A stretch of DNA of 64,000 bases from CAVXFS01 sp963761115 (lineage in GTDB: Bacteria > Pseudomonadota > Gammaproteobacteria > Burkholderiales > Gallionellaceae): the NCBI GenBank assembly GCA_963761115.1, contig CAVXFS010000004.1, positions 744,001 through 808,000 of the forward strand. The letters are read 5' to 3'. How positions within the stretch are numbered: the first letter of the stretch is position 1; each line of letters starts with the position of its first letter. The position numbers and the translations under genes were made by a program. Below, in pieces: positions 23,711-32,644 of the stretch. The notes under the pieces were generated by a model. The model searched no databases. It was not told the DNA's origin and saw nothing but the letters and a program-made list of their open reading frames with translations.

Positions 23711-23810
23711 CGTAGGTTGGGTTAGCGGCTTCATCGCGGAGCGTGTGTTGTTGGGGCTTTAGCACCTTACAACCACGGCCTGCTCCTTGCGGGCTAACCC
23801 AACCTACGAA
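23711..23810. repeat. Dispersed inverted repeat with arms GTAGGTTGGGTTAGC
   Basis: Left arm CGTAGGTTGGGTTAGCGG (23711-23728) and right arm CGGGCTAACCCAACCTACGAA complement each other around a spacer of about 60 bases. A diverged relative with the GGTTGGGCTGA arm lies at 30466-30546. This type of element is a common non-coding dispersed repeat in proteobacterial genomes (established in general; copy number here not measured). It sits 8 bases after hlyD and may act as a transcription end. Confidence 0.75.
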
Positions 23811-23973
23811 AGCATGGCGCGGATCATGGACTCGTTTCGGCTGCATTATCTGCTTTCACCGCTGCACAAGACGTTTGATAATATGCAAAATATCATGGGC
23901 GTTCAGGCTGTCCAATCGGGGAATGCCGGCATTTGCTGTTACCACGTCAAAATTCCCGCCTCCGGAGAATACG

Positions 23974-25626
23974 ATGCAATCCAGAAACCTGCCGCACTTC
24001 CTGTCTGACAGGAAGGATCTGGCTTACGTAGCTTATATATGCCTGGCTTGCTTTGTCCTTGGTATCGCTGCGATCGCCTGGCCGGTGTTGAGGGACAACG
24101 GATTCCCGCTCGATGATTCCTGGATCCATCAGGTCGTGGGCCGTAACGCGGCAATGTTCGGTGTCCCCGGGTTCGCTCCAGGTGTCGCATCTTCCGGCTC
24201 GTCAAGTGCGATCTGGCCGTGGATCGTTGCACTGAACTACAGATTTTTCCCGTCCCTGGATCACATCATCTACCTGTTCACGCTTAACTCGATCCTGTTG
24301 CTTGTCATAGCTTGCATATTATTCAGTCTGGCTGCCAGGGATGGACTGCCCCCGCTTGAAGTTGGCATCTTTGCTGCGCTGCCCTTGCTCACCGGCAACG
24401 TCGTCTGGCTGACCTCGATCGGGATGGAACATCTGCTGTTCGTCGCCGCGTCATTTGCCGCTGCATATTTCTGGCTGTCCCCGAAGGGAGTGCGCCGGCT
24501 CGATCGATCCATTGGCGCAGGCGTATGTTGCGGACTGGCAATTGTGTCTCGCCCTGAGGCCGTGGCTTTCATCCCGATCTTTTTATTGGCAGCCTGGCCG
24601 CTGCGCAAATCGCCGGGCGAACTGATTGCCTTCAGCGTGCCATGCGCGCTGGCCATCGTGTTGGTGTTGCTGGATAACCTGTGGACATCAGGCTCCGTTC
24701 TGCCGACGACATTCGGCGGCCGCAAATGGCTCTATTTCTACGACACACATGACAGTGCGTTGGTTTTGGCCGGGAAGTTGCTGATCGATTCCGGCATACA
24801 TATGGTCAGGTATTTTTTTGGCATTGCTGCCGGAACCTACTCGAATTTTGTTGCGTTTGCTGTCGCGATGTTTGCCGTCATGGCTGGCGGCGTGCTGCGG
24901 CTGGTGAAACTCAAGGCGTGGCGGATCATTTTCCTGCTTGCATTGACTGCTGCAAACGTCGGCACCTACTGCATCATGCTGCCTAATTACGGTCAGGGCA
25001 TGCGCTATCTGGCGATGTCGCTGTTCTTTGTGTTCCCGCTGTTTGCGCTGGGCGTGCTGGAACTGGTCGAGAGGATCGCTGCCGGATTAAAGGTGTCGCC
25101 TGTTGCCGGTCATCGCGTCAAGCTGGTTGCGGCGCTGATGGTCGCGCTGGTTGGCCTGACCTCCTTGCTCGCCTGGTCGCAAATAACGGATCTCGGCATC
25201 AAGCATATCAACGCAACCAACGTGCGCATGGGTAAATGGCTGGCTGCGAACCTGCCGCCCACGATGCCGGTTGCGAGCTTTGATATCGGCGGCATCGGCT
25301 ATTTCGGCAACCGGCGGATCATCGACCTGGGCGGGTTGAGCGACGCCGGTTTCACGCCTTATCTGGTGGCAAACCAGACGGCTGCTTACCTGAAGGAACA
25401 CGGCATCCAGTGGCTGGTGCTGCCGATGGGTTTTGCCGATCCCGGCAGCGGGCGGCATGATGCGTGCGAATGGTTCAAGGCCAGTCTGTCACTTTGCTAT
25501 CGGCCGGAAATGACCATGCAGGAAATGACGTCGTTCGCCACTGCCGAGCCTGAGTGGAAGGTTGGTTTCCTGGCGCTGCATCACGCGGCACCCAGCCAGG
25601 TGCTGTACCGGATCAGCTGGCATTGA
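23974..25626 (+). CDS. Polytopic membrane protein, probably GT-C glycosyltransferase-like
   Basis: From the ATG at 23974 (GGAG at 23964-23967) the 550-aa product has about ten or eleven hydrophobic helices. The first extracytoplasmic loop has the acidic motif GFPLDDSWIH, the position where GT-C enzymes that use polyprenyl-phosphate sugars carry their catalytic Asp. The C-terminal approximately 130 residues are soluble (MGKWLAANLPPTMPVASFDIGGIGYFG), as in related arabinosyl/mannosyltransferase-like proteins. An in-frame start at 23743 lies inside the repeat region and is rejected. No substrate can be assigned. It lies between the RTX operon and hisS, where other betaproteobacteria often have ispG or rodZ. 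Confidence 0.75.
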   Translation: MQSRNLPHFLSDRKDLAYVAYICLACFVLGIAAIAWPVLRDNGFPLDDSWIHQVVGRNAAMFGVPGFAPGVASSGSSSAIWPWIVALNYRFFPSLDHIIYLFTLNSILLLVIACILFSLAARDGLPPLEVGIFAALPLLTGNVVWLTSIGMEHLLFVAASFAAAYFWLSPKGVRRLDRSIGAGVCCGLAIVSRPEAVAFIPIFLLAAWPLRKSPGELIAFSVPCALAIVLVLLDNLWTSGSVLPTTFGGRKWLYFYDTHDSALVLAGKLLIDSGIHMVRYFFGIAAGTYSNFVAFAVAMFAVMAGGVLRLVKLKAWRIIFLLALTAANVGTYCIMLPNYGQGMRYLAMSLFFVFPLFALGVLELVERIAAGLKVSPVAGHRVKLVAALMVALVGLTSLLAWSQITDLGIKHINATNVRMGKWLAANLPPTMPVASFDIGGIGYFGNRRIIDLGGLSDAGFTPYLVANQTAAYLKEHGIQWLVLPMGFADPGSGRHDACEWFKASLSLCYRPEMTMQEMTSFATAEPEWKVGFLALHHAAPSQVLYRISWH

Positions 25627-25842
25627 TCCGCTTTTTCCCGTTATTCAGCGGCGGCTTGGGAGATATTGAGGGCAGCAAGCTGTGCTATCATGCGCGGCCA
25701 TGAAATCGGAGCTGAGGCGAATGTCTGGGGCGATTTTCCCGGTGCGGGCGTTTCCCGGCCGTGAATCACGCCCAGGCCTCGAATGGGGCCGCATCACGGG
25801 CGAAGTTTGCTTTACTCAATACACATTTCAAAAGCACAACCA

Positions 25843-27120
25843 ATGAGCAATCCGACCACCCTGCAAGCCGTACGCGGCATGAATGACATCTTGCCGGATG
25901 AGGCGGAGCTTTGGCTGTGGTTCGAGGACGTGGTGCGGGCCTGGCTGGAAAGCTATGGTTACCGCAATATCCGCATGCCGTTGCTGGAGCCGACCGCGCT
26001 GTTCAAGCGCGCCATCGGCGAGGTGACCGATATCGTCGAGAAAGAGATGTACAGCTTCGAGGATGCGCTGAATGGCGACCAGTTGACGCTGCGTCCGGAG
26101 GGCACCGCATCCTGTGTGCGTGCCGTGTTGCAGCACAACCTGCTGTACAATGCGCCTCAGCGTTTGTACTACAGCGGGGCGATGTTCCGCCACGAGCGTC
26201 CGCAGAAGGGACGCTACCGCCAGTTTCACCAGATCGGTGTCGAGGCGCTTGGTTTCGCCGGGCCGGACATCGATGCCGAGATGATATTGATGTGCGCGCG
26301 GCTGTGGCGCAAGCTGGGCATTCGCGACGTGACGCTGCAGATCAATACGCTGGGCGATTCGGCGGCACGGCAGCGGCACCGCGACAAACTGATCGCGTAT
26401 TTCGGGCAGCATGTCGAGGCGCTGGATGCCGATGCGATACGGCGCTTGCACAGCAACCCGTTGCGCATACTGGACAGCAAGAATCCTGCGATGCAGGAGA
26501 TCATCGCCGGCGCGCCGAAGCTGATCGATGAACTGGATGAAGAAGCGCTGCTGCACTTTGCCGCGGTGCAGGATATTCTGCGGCAGCATGAGGTCGCGTT
26601 CGAGATCAACCCGCGCCTGGTGCGCGGACTGGATTATTACAACCGCACCGTGTTCGAGTGGATCACCACGCGCCTCGGTGCACAGGGCACCATCTGCGCC
26701 GGTGGCCGATTCGATGGCCTGATCGAGCAGATCGGCGGCAAGGCCCAGCCGGCCTGTGGTTTTGCGATGGGAATCGAGCGCCTGCTGGCGCTGCTGCAGG
26801 AAGACGGCATGGAGAATCCGCCCGCGCCGCTGGATGTGTATGTGGTGCATCAGGGCGAAATGGCGGCTGGCATGGCGTCCGTGGTGGCCGAGCAATTGCG
26901 CGATGCAGGGCTGCGCGTGCTGTTGCATTGCGGCGGTGGCAGTTTCAAGTCGCAGATGAAAAAAGCGGATGGCAGCAATGCGCTTTGCGCGGTGATCATC
27001 GGCGATGACGAGGCGCGCGCAGGAATGGTTGCGCTAAAGCCGTTGCGCGGCGGCGAGCAGATGCAGGTGGTGCCCGGCGAGTTGCCGGGCAGGATAAACG
27101 AAATGATCAAACCCGGTTAG
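25843..27120 (+). CDS. hisS: Histidine--tRNA ligase
   Basis: HisRS charges tRNA-His. The 425-aa product from the ATG at 25843 begins with VRGMNDILPDE, and contains class II motif 2 (FRHERPQKGRYRQFHQ), the histidine-specific LVRGLDYYNRTVFEW loop and GGRFDGLIEQIGG, then an anticodon-binding domain. The length is normal. The frame extends upstream to 25783, but residues there look non-coding. First gene of the conserved hisS-yfgM-bamB-der cluster; 12 nt to yfgM. Confidence 0.97.
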   Translation: MSNPTTLQAVRGMNDILPDEAELWLWFEDVVRAWLESYGYRNIRMPLLEPTALFKRAIGEVTDIVEKEMYSFEDALNGDQLTLRPEGTASCVRAVLQHNLLYNAPQRLYYSGAMFRHERPQKGRYRQFHQIGVEALGFAGPDIDAEMILMCARLWRKLGIRDVTLQINTLGDSAARQRHRDKLIAYFGQHVEALDADAIRRLHSNPLRILDSKNPAMQEIIAGAPKLIDELDEEALLHFAAVQDILRQHEVAFEINPRLVRGLDYYNRTVFEWITTRLGAQGTICAGGRFDGLIEQIGGKAQPACGFAMGIERLLALLQEDGMENPPAPLDVYVVHQGEMAAGMASVVAEQLRDAGLRVLLHCGGGSFKSQMKKADGSNALCAVIIGDDEARAGMVALKPLRGGEQMQVVPGELPGRINEMIKPG

Positions 27121-27132
27121 CAAGGACAGAAA

Positions 27133-27852
27133 ATGGCAGCTCTCGATTTACAGGAACAGGAACAACTTGACGCGTTCAAGGCATGGTGGGATGACAACCG
27201 CAACTTTGTGATTTTGTCGGTAGTACTCCTGTTGGGCGGGATAGGCGGCGTGCAGGCCTGGCGGTCATATCATTCAACACAGTCGGTCAAGGCTTCGCAA
27301 TTGTTTGCCGATGTGCGCGGGCAGGTTGCCAGCGCGGACCCCAAACGTATCAACGATGCGGCCCAGGCCGTGATCGACAAGTTCGGATCCTCCGCGTATG
27401 CCCCAAGGGCTGCATTGCTTGCTGCCAGGATCGATGTTCGGAACAAGGATGATGCGCAGGCCAAGGTTCGGCTGCAGTGGGTGCAGGACAATGCCAAAGA
27501 AGACGGGCTGAAGGATCTGGCTCGCCTGCAACTGGCCAGCCTGCTGCTGGATGAAAAAAAATATGATGATGCACTGAAATTAGTTGAATCTGTGCCTCGT
27601 TTGAACGAATCTTCGAAAGATTGTCTATTCTCCAAAATAATAGGAGATGCTGCCTATCGTTTTCACTTCTGTACCAGGCCTAGTGCGTTTGGTGCCATGT
27701 ATGCCGACCTCAAGGGAGATGTGCTGGTTGCGCAAGGCAAAACCGAAGAAGCGCGCGCTGCGTACCAGATGGCATACAACAAGATGGATGACAAGAGTCC
27801 GTACCGTAATCTGTTACAAATGAAACTCGATTCCGTCGGGGGTGCCAAATAA
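27133..27852 (+). CDS. yfgM: YfgM-family TPR protein (ancillary SecYEG/periplasmic chaperone factor), with an unusual insert
   Basis: YfgM is an inner-membrane protein whose periplasmic TPR domain works near SecYEG and PpiD. The product has a cytoplasmic N-terminus (EQEQLDAFKAWW), a transmembrane helix at about residues 23-42, and TPR-like helices to the end (KGDVLVAQGKTEEARAAYQMAY). It is 239 aa, about 30 longer than the usual 205-215. The excess seems to be the segment about residues 157-183 (RLNESSKDCLFSKIIGDAAY and following), coded by A/T-rich DNA at about 27,600-27,685 and interrupting the normal link between the TPR helices. BamB starts at the overlapping TAATG. Confidence 0.9.
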   Translation: MAALDLQEQEQLDAFKAWWDDNRNFVILSVVLLLGGIGGVQAWRSYHSTQSVKASQLFADVRGQVASADPKRINDAAQAVIDKFGSSAYAPRAALLAARIDVRNKDDAQAKVRLQWVQDNAKEDGLKDLARLQLASLLLDEKKYDDALKLVESVPRLNESSKDCLFSKIIGDAAYRFHFCTRPSAFGAMYADLKGDVLVAQGKTEEARAAYQMAYNKMDDKSPYRNLLQMKLDSVGGAK

Positions 27853-28979
27853 TGATACGCCGTCTAGTCTTGTTCTCGTTGCTGCTGATGTTTGCGGGAT
27901 GTTCCATTTTCAGCAAAGGCAGGACCGCCAATCAACCGGCCAAGCTCGGAGAGTTCAAGCAGAGTGTCAAGGTCATGCAGCGCTGGCACCGTGATGTCGG
28001 TGAGTCGCGCCTGGAAACCCTGCAGCCGGCGGTGGTTGGGGGAGCGGTCTATGCCGCGAACAGCGGTGGTACGGTTTACCGTTCCGATGCTGCGACAGGC
28101 AGGGAAGGATGGCATGTCGATAGCGGCCTGAACATTTCTGCAGGAGTGGGAGCAGGCGATGGCCTGGTGCTGGTGGGAGGAAACAAGGGCGACGTGATCG
28201 CCTATGGCGAGGATGGCAAGCTGCGCTGGAAAACGCTGGTTTCAAGCGAAGTATTGAGTGCGCCCCAGGTTGCCAACGGCATCGTGGTGGTTCGTACCGG
28301 AGACGGACGTATCACCGGATTGAAAGCTGCTGATGGATCGCGCCTGTGGCGGTACGAGCGCGCCTCTCCGGCTTTGACGGTGCGCAGTCATGCCGGCGTG
28401 CTGATCCAGGATGGCATCGTGTATGCCGGTTTTGCGGCAGGCAAGCTGGTGGCCATCGACTTGACCAGCGGCATCATGAAGTGGGAAGCGACGGTTTCGG
28501 TGCCAAGCGGCAATACGGAACTTGAGCGTATCAGTGACATCACCAGCCTGCCGGTGGCGGACGCGAACCAGATTTGCGCGGTTGCATTTCAGGGCAACGT
28601 CGCATGTTTTGACCTCGGGGGCGTCTTGCTCTGGAGTCGTGAACTGTCCAGCTACAGCGGTTTGGCGATGGATAATAAATACCTGTACGTGACCGATGCA
28701 GAAGGTGGCGTATCCGCTCTGGACAAGACCAGTGGGAGCGTGTTGTGGAAGAATGACAAATTGGCCAATCGCCGCGTCTCGGGACCAACCTTGATCGACA
28801 AGTATGTTGTGGTCGGGGATTACAAGGGTTATCTCCATGTACTTGACCGTGATGACGGTGCCTTTGCCGCGCGTATGGAAACGGGTAGCGACGCCATAGT
28901 CGTGGCGCCGATGGAACTGGACAGTGGGCTGCTGGTGCAAACGATCGGTGGCGGATTGTATTCGGTCGCTATCCACTAG
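27852..28979 (+). CDS. bamB: Outer membrane assembly lipoprotein BamB
   Basis: BamB is the eight-bladed beta-propeller lipoprotein of the BAM complex, which inserts beta-barrel proteins into the outer membrane. The 375-aa product has a lipoprotein signal ending LMFAGC (Cys17), then repeated PQQ-like blades (GxxYAANSGGTVYRSDAATG, GKLVAIDLTSG, GGVSALDKTSG) up to the last GGLYSVAI strand. Its ATG overlaps the yfgM TAA by one base, which indicates translational coupling; der follows 80 nt later. Confidence 0.95.
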   Translation: MIRRLVLFSLLLMFAGCSIFSKGRTANQPAKLGEFKQSVKVMQRWHRDVGESRLETLQPAVVGGAVYAANSGGTVYRSDAATGREGWHVDSGLNISAGVGAGDGLVLVGGNKGDVIAYGEDGKLRWKTLVSSEVLSAPQVANGIVVVRTGDGRITGLKAADGSRLWRYERASPALTVRSHAGVLIQDGIVYAGFAAGKLVAIDLTSGIMKWEATVSVPSGNTELERISDITSLPVADANQICAVAFQGNVACFDLGGVLLWSRELSSYSGLAMDNKYLYVTDAEGGVSALDKTSGSVLWKNDKLANRRVSGPTLIDKYVVVGDYKGYLHVLDRDDGAFAARMETGSDAIVVAPMELDSGLLVQTIGGGLYSVAIH

Positions 28980-28980
28980 C

Positions 28981-29014
28981 CTGCAGCTTGTGGCTCGTAG
29001 CTTGTAGCTTGCGA
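28981..29014. repeat. Short degenerate tandem repeat (GTAGCTT type)
   Basis: Right after the bamB stop the sequence consists of degenerate copies of a 7-base unit (AGCTTGT, GGCTCGT, AGCTTGT, AGCTTGC). It is non-coding. Similar AGCTTGTAGCTCGTAG tracts occur between genes of other proteobacteria; I infer no function. Confidence 0.6.
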
Positions 29015-29059
29015 TGTGTGCATTCGCAGGCTGCGTTCAATTATTGAAAGTTTGTAGAC

Positions 29060-30459
29060 ATGCTCCCCACCCTGGTATTGGTCGGACGGCCCAACGTAGG
29101 CAAGTCCACGCTGTTCAACCGCCTTACGCGCAGCCGTGACGCGCTGGTGGCTGACCTGCCGGGGCTGACGCGCGACCGCCATTACGGGCGTGGCCGGGTC
29201 GGCGAGAAACCCTTTCTGGTGGTGGATACAGGCGGCCTGGAGCCGGTTGCCAAGGACGGCATCATGCACGAGATGGCGAAGCAGACGCGCCAGGCCGTGG
29301 ACGAGTCAGATGTCGTGCTGTTCCTGGTGGATGGTCGCCAGGGTGTCACTCCGCAGGACAAGATCATCGCCACCGAATTGCGCAAGACCGGGCGGCCGGT
29401 GTTACTGCTGGTCAACAAGGCCGAGGGCATGCAACGCGCACGCGTCACCGCCGAATTCTACGAGCTGGGTCTGGGCGAGCCGTTGCCGGTCTCTTCCGCG
29501 CATGGCGACAATGTAGCGGAGGTAGTGGAGATTGCGCTGGAAGAATTTCCCGATGCCTGAAGAGGATGCGGCGAAAGAAGACGACCATCCCAAGATCGCC
29601 ATCGTCGGACGGCCAAATGTCGGCAAGTCCACGCTGGTCAATGCCATTCTCGGCGAAGAGCGCGTGATCGCCTTCGACCAGCCCGGCACCACGCGCGATT
29701 CCATCTACATCGAATTCGAACGCGGCGATACGCCAGTACACCATCATCGATACCGCTGGCGTGCGCCGGCGCGGCAAGGTCGATGAAGGCGTCGAGAAAT
29801 TCTCGGTGATCAAAACCCTGCAGGCGGTGGAAGATGCCAACGTGGTGGTGCTGGTGGTGGACGCGCGCGACCAGATCACCGAGCAGGATGCGCACATCGC
29901 CGATTTCGTGTTGCAGGCCGGGCGCGCGCTGGTGCTGGCGGTCAATAAATGGGACGGACTCGACAACTACCAGCGCGATACCGCCAAGCGCGACATCGAG
30001 CGCAAGCTGCATTTCCTGAGTTTCGCCAAGCAGCATTTCATCTCCGCGCTGAAAGGCAATGGCATTCCGGCAGTGCTGAAATCGGTGAACGAAGCCTATG
30101 CCGCCGCGATGGCAAAATTGCCCACACCCAAGCTCACCCGGGTATTGCAGGCCGCCATCGACAAGCAACAGCCGCCGCGCGGACGCTTCCGCCCCAAGAT
30201 GCGCTACGCCCACCAGGGCGGCAAGAACCCGCCGCTGATCGTTATTCACGGTAGTGCGCTGGATAACGTGCCGGACAACTACAAACGTTATCTGGAACGC
30301 ACCTTCTGCGAAGCCTTCAACCTGCAGGGCACGCCGCTGCGCGTCGAGTTCAAGGCCGGAAAGAACCCCTTCGAAGGCAAAAAGACGCCGCTCACCGAAA
30401 GCGAGCAGCGCACCGCACACCGTGCTCGCATCCGCGGACGCAGGATGTATGGCTCATGA
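29060..30459 (+). CDS. der: Ribosome biogenesis GTPase Der/EngA (two frameshifts as sequenced)
   Basis: Der is an essential double GTPase needed for 50S assembly. The first G domain starts MLPTLVLVGRPNVGKST with DTGG and NKAE motifs. The second has IVGRPNVGKST near 29,605, DTAGVRRRGK near 29,755 and NKWD near 29,947. The C-terminal KH-like domain ends with the basic tail RIRGRRMYGS. Combined length is about 465 aa, normal for the family. Single extra bases shift the frame at about 29,550 (TTTCCCGATG) and about 29,737 (ACGCCAGTAC). Since Der is essential and all motifs continue, these are probably sequence errors. Confidence 0.93.
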
Positions 30460-30465
30460 ATCAGT

Positions 30466-30546
30466 TTGTGGGTTGGGCTGACGAAGGAAGCCCGACACAA
30501 TGCCACCGGAAAGCGTTGGGCTTCGTACCTCAGCCCAACCTATGGT
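30466..30546. repeat. Dispersed inverted repeat, GGTTGGGCTGA type
   Basis: The arms TTGTGGGTTGGGCTGACGAA (from about 30466) and its imperfect complement ending TCAGCCCAACCTA enclose an inner second inverted pair (GAAGCCC/GGGCTTC). It is related to the element at 23711-23810. It lies between der and ugd and could fold into a long hairpin. Confidence 0.7.
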
Positions 30547-30667
30547 TTGCAACTGGCAGCCGGATTTCGCAACACCGATTTGATTCACACGCGCAAGCGG
30601 CTGACAGGCAGAGCAATATGACAGTTTATGGCATAATCCTCGCTTAATTTCCCGAGAGATCCATGTA

Positions 30668-31990
30668 ATGAAAATCACTGTAGTTGGCACAGGTTATGTA
30701 GGTTTGGTGACAGGCACCGGTCTGGCGGAAGTGGGCAACGATGTATTGTGCCTGGACGTGGATGCCAACAAGATCAACATTCTCAATCAGGGCGGCATCC
30801 CGATCTATGAGCCCGGCCTGGACGATCTGGTCAAGCGCAATGCTGCTGCCGGCAGATTGAGATTTACCACCGACGTGGCTGCGAGTGCCTTGCATGGGAC
30901 GATCCAGTTCATCGCCGTGGGAACCCCGCCGGATGAGGATGGTTCAGCCGATCTGCAATATGTGGTGGCAGCAGCGCGCGCCATCGGCCGGAGCATGCAG
31001 GATTACACAGTGATCGTCGATAAATCCACCGTGCCGGTCGGTACTGCCGACAAAGTACGGGTGGCAGTGCAGGAAGAACTGGACAAGCGCGGTGTCAAGG
31101 CGGAGTTCAGCGTGGTCTCAAATCCCGAGTTCTTGAAGGAAGGCGCGGCGGTGGACGATTTCATGCGCCCCGACCGCATCGTGGTCGGCGCCGACGATGA
31201 GCGCGCCGTAGAGTTGTTGCGCTCGATCTATGCGCCATTCAATCGCAACCATGACCGCCTGATCGTGATGGACATCAGGTCTGCGGAACTGACCAAGTAC
31301 GCCGCCAATGCCATGCTGGCTACGCGCATTTCGTTCATGAACGAACTGGCATTGCTGGCCGAAAAGACCGGTGCGGATATCGAGCACGTGCGCCAGGGGA
31401 TCGGCTCCGACCCGCGCATCGGCTATCATTTTCTCTATGCCGGTTGCGGTTATGGCGGTTCCTGTTTCCCAAAGGATGTGCAGGCGATGCAGCGCTCCGC
31501 CAGGGAATATGGCTGCGAACTGAAGATCCTCAATGCCGTGGAACTGGCCAACGAGCATCAGAAGACCGTGTTGATCGACAAGATCACCGGCCGTCTTGGC
31601 GATGACCTGTCCGGCAGGAATATCGCCCTGTGGGGTCTGGCATTCAAGCCCAATACCGATGACATGCGCGATGCGCCCAGCCGAGTGCTGATCGAGGGAT
31701 TGTGGAAGCGCGGCGCCACCGTCACGGCCTACGATCCGGTAGCGATACATGAGGCCCGGCGTATATTCGGCACCGATCCGCGCCTGAAATATTCCGATTC
31801 GCCGATGGCAGCACTGAAAGATGCGGATGCCCTGGCCATCGTCACCGAATGGCGGGTGTTCCAGGCGCCGGACTTCAGTGTACTCAAAGCCATGCTGAAG
31901 ACGCCGGTGATCTTTGACGGCCGTAACATGTATGAACCCAAGGAAGTTCGTGCTGCGGGCCTGGAATACTTTTCTATCGGACGGCAGTAA
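30668..31990 (+). CDS. ugd: UDP-glucose 6-dehydrogenase
   Basis: The enzyme oxidises UDP-glucose to UDP-glucuronate for exopolysaccharide or lipopolysaccharide sugars. The 440-aa product has the N-terminal NAD-binding motif VGTGYVGLVTG, the catalytic cysteine motif GYGGSCFPKD (near residue 260), a central dimer helix and a C-terminal Rossmann-like domain with LWGLAFKPNTDDMRDAPS. The length is normal. Monocistronic here; the glycan cluster at 36-44 kb is the nearest likely user of nucleotide sugars. Confidence 0.96.
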   Translation: MKITVVGTGYVGLVTGTGLAEVGNDVLCLDVDANKINILNQGGIPIYEPGLDDLVKRNAAAGRLRFTTDVAASALHGTIQFIAVGTPPDEDGSADLQYVVAAARAIGRSMQDYTVIVDKSTVPVGTADKVRVAVQEELDKRGVKAEFSVVSNPEFLKEGAAVDDFMRPDRIVVGADDERAVELLRSIYAPFNRNHDRLIVMDIRSAELTKYAANAMLATRISFMNELALLAEKTGADIEHVRQGIGSDPRIGYHFLYAGCGYGGSCFPKDVQAMQRSAREYGCELKILNAVELANEHQKTVLIDKITGRLGDDLSGRNIALWGLAFKPNTDDMRDAPSRVLIEGLWKRGATVTAYDPVAIHEARRIFGTDPRLKYSDSPMAALKDADALAIVTEWRVFQAPDFSVLKAMLKTPVIFDGRNMYEPKEVRAAGLEYFSIGRQ

Positions 31991-32073
31991 GGACCCGATT
32001 GCTGGCTGGCTTCCGGGTTATCGGACACCAGCCAAACATGAAGCATGATGGCGTCAATTCAGCGCCTGGTAGA

Positions 32074-32205
32074 TTAATGATCGTGCAAAAAGAAATACAC
32101 GGTAAATAAAAGCAGGGCACCAAGGAGCGACATCACGATTTTCAAGGTTCGTTCGGTCTTCTTTCTTTTCCGGGAAAAAACTTCCTCATAGTCTTCTTCG
32201 CTCAA
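32074..32205 (-). CDS. 43-aa single-pass membrane peptide (unrecognised)
   Basis: On the minus strand a TTG at 32203-32205 is preceded by the Shine-Dalgarno AAGGAAT (32211-32217) at good spacing and opens a 43-codon frame ending TAA at 32074-32076. The peptide begins with acidic residues MSEEDYEE, continues with a basic patch SRKRKKTERT, and ends with one hydrophobic helix (residues about 22-40, IVMSLLGALLLFTVYFFL) and HDH. The charge pattern suits a cytoplasmic N-terminus with a C-terminal anchor. I know no family for it. It lies alone between the convergent ugd and the minus-strand tRNA-Ser gene upstream of it. Confidence 0.55.
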   Translation of the reverse strand: MSEEDYEEVFSRKRKKTERTLKIVMSLLGALLLFTVYFFLHDH

Positions 32206-32289
32206 GATTAATTCCTTGCTGGATTTTGGTGAAACCGCTTGAAACGCTTGTCTGAGTTGGTTTCGGATAGTTTGTGGTTACCGGGCTTC

Positions 32290-32380
32290 TGGCGGAGAGA
32301 GGGGGATTCGAACCCCCGTTGGGATATTATCCCAAACACGCTTTCCAGGCGTGCGACTTAAACCACTCATCCATCTCTCC
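32290..32380 (-). tRNA. tRNA-Ser(GGA)
   Basis: Minus-strand class II tRNA of 91 nt: acceptor GGAGAGA/TCTCTCC, anticodon CCTGGAAAG (GGA), a long variable arm (TTGGGATAATATCCCAA), T-arm GGGGGTTCGAATCCCCC, and encoded GCCA. Confidence 0.97.
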
Positions 32381-32644
32381 GTGACGGGATCTTCTGCATT
32401 TTCTTCGGGATTGGATTTGCATTCAGCCACTGTATTTGCGCGGTCGACTGACAGCTCGTGACTTGCTGAAACAAACCGCACTTCCTTTTCCCAAAGGGCG
32501 CGCAGGATAAACCAGAAAGGGTCTTGCCGCAACTTTTCGTGGTGCTTTCCGGGATGATTCATGGTGCCGGGAACCTGATTGGCAAGAAGCCGGTAATTCC
32601 TTTGGTGTAATATCCGCCTCTTGTTTTTCAGGCGGTAATGAGTC

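Noticed and set aside
23743..23973. Extended N-terminus of the GT-C-like gene
   Set aside because: It runs through a non-coding inverted repeat, and the ATG at 23974 has a proper ribosome site and signal-like start.
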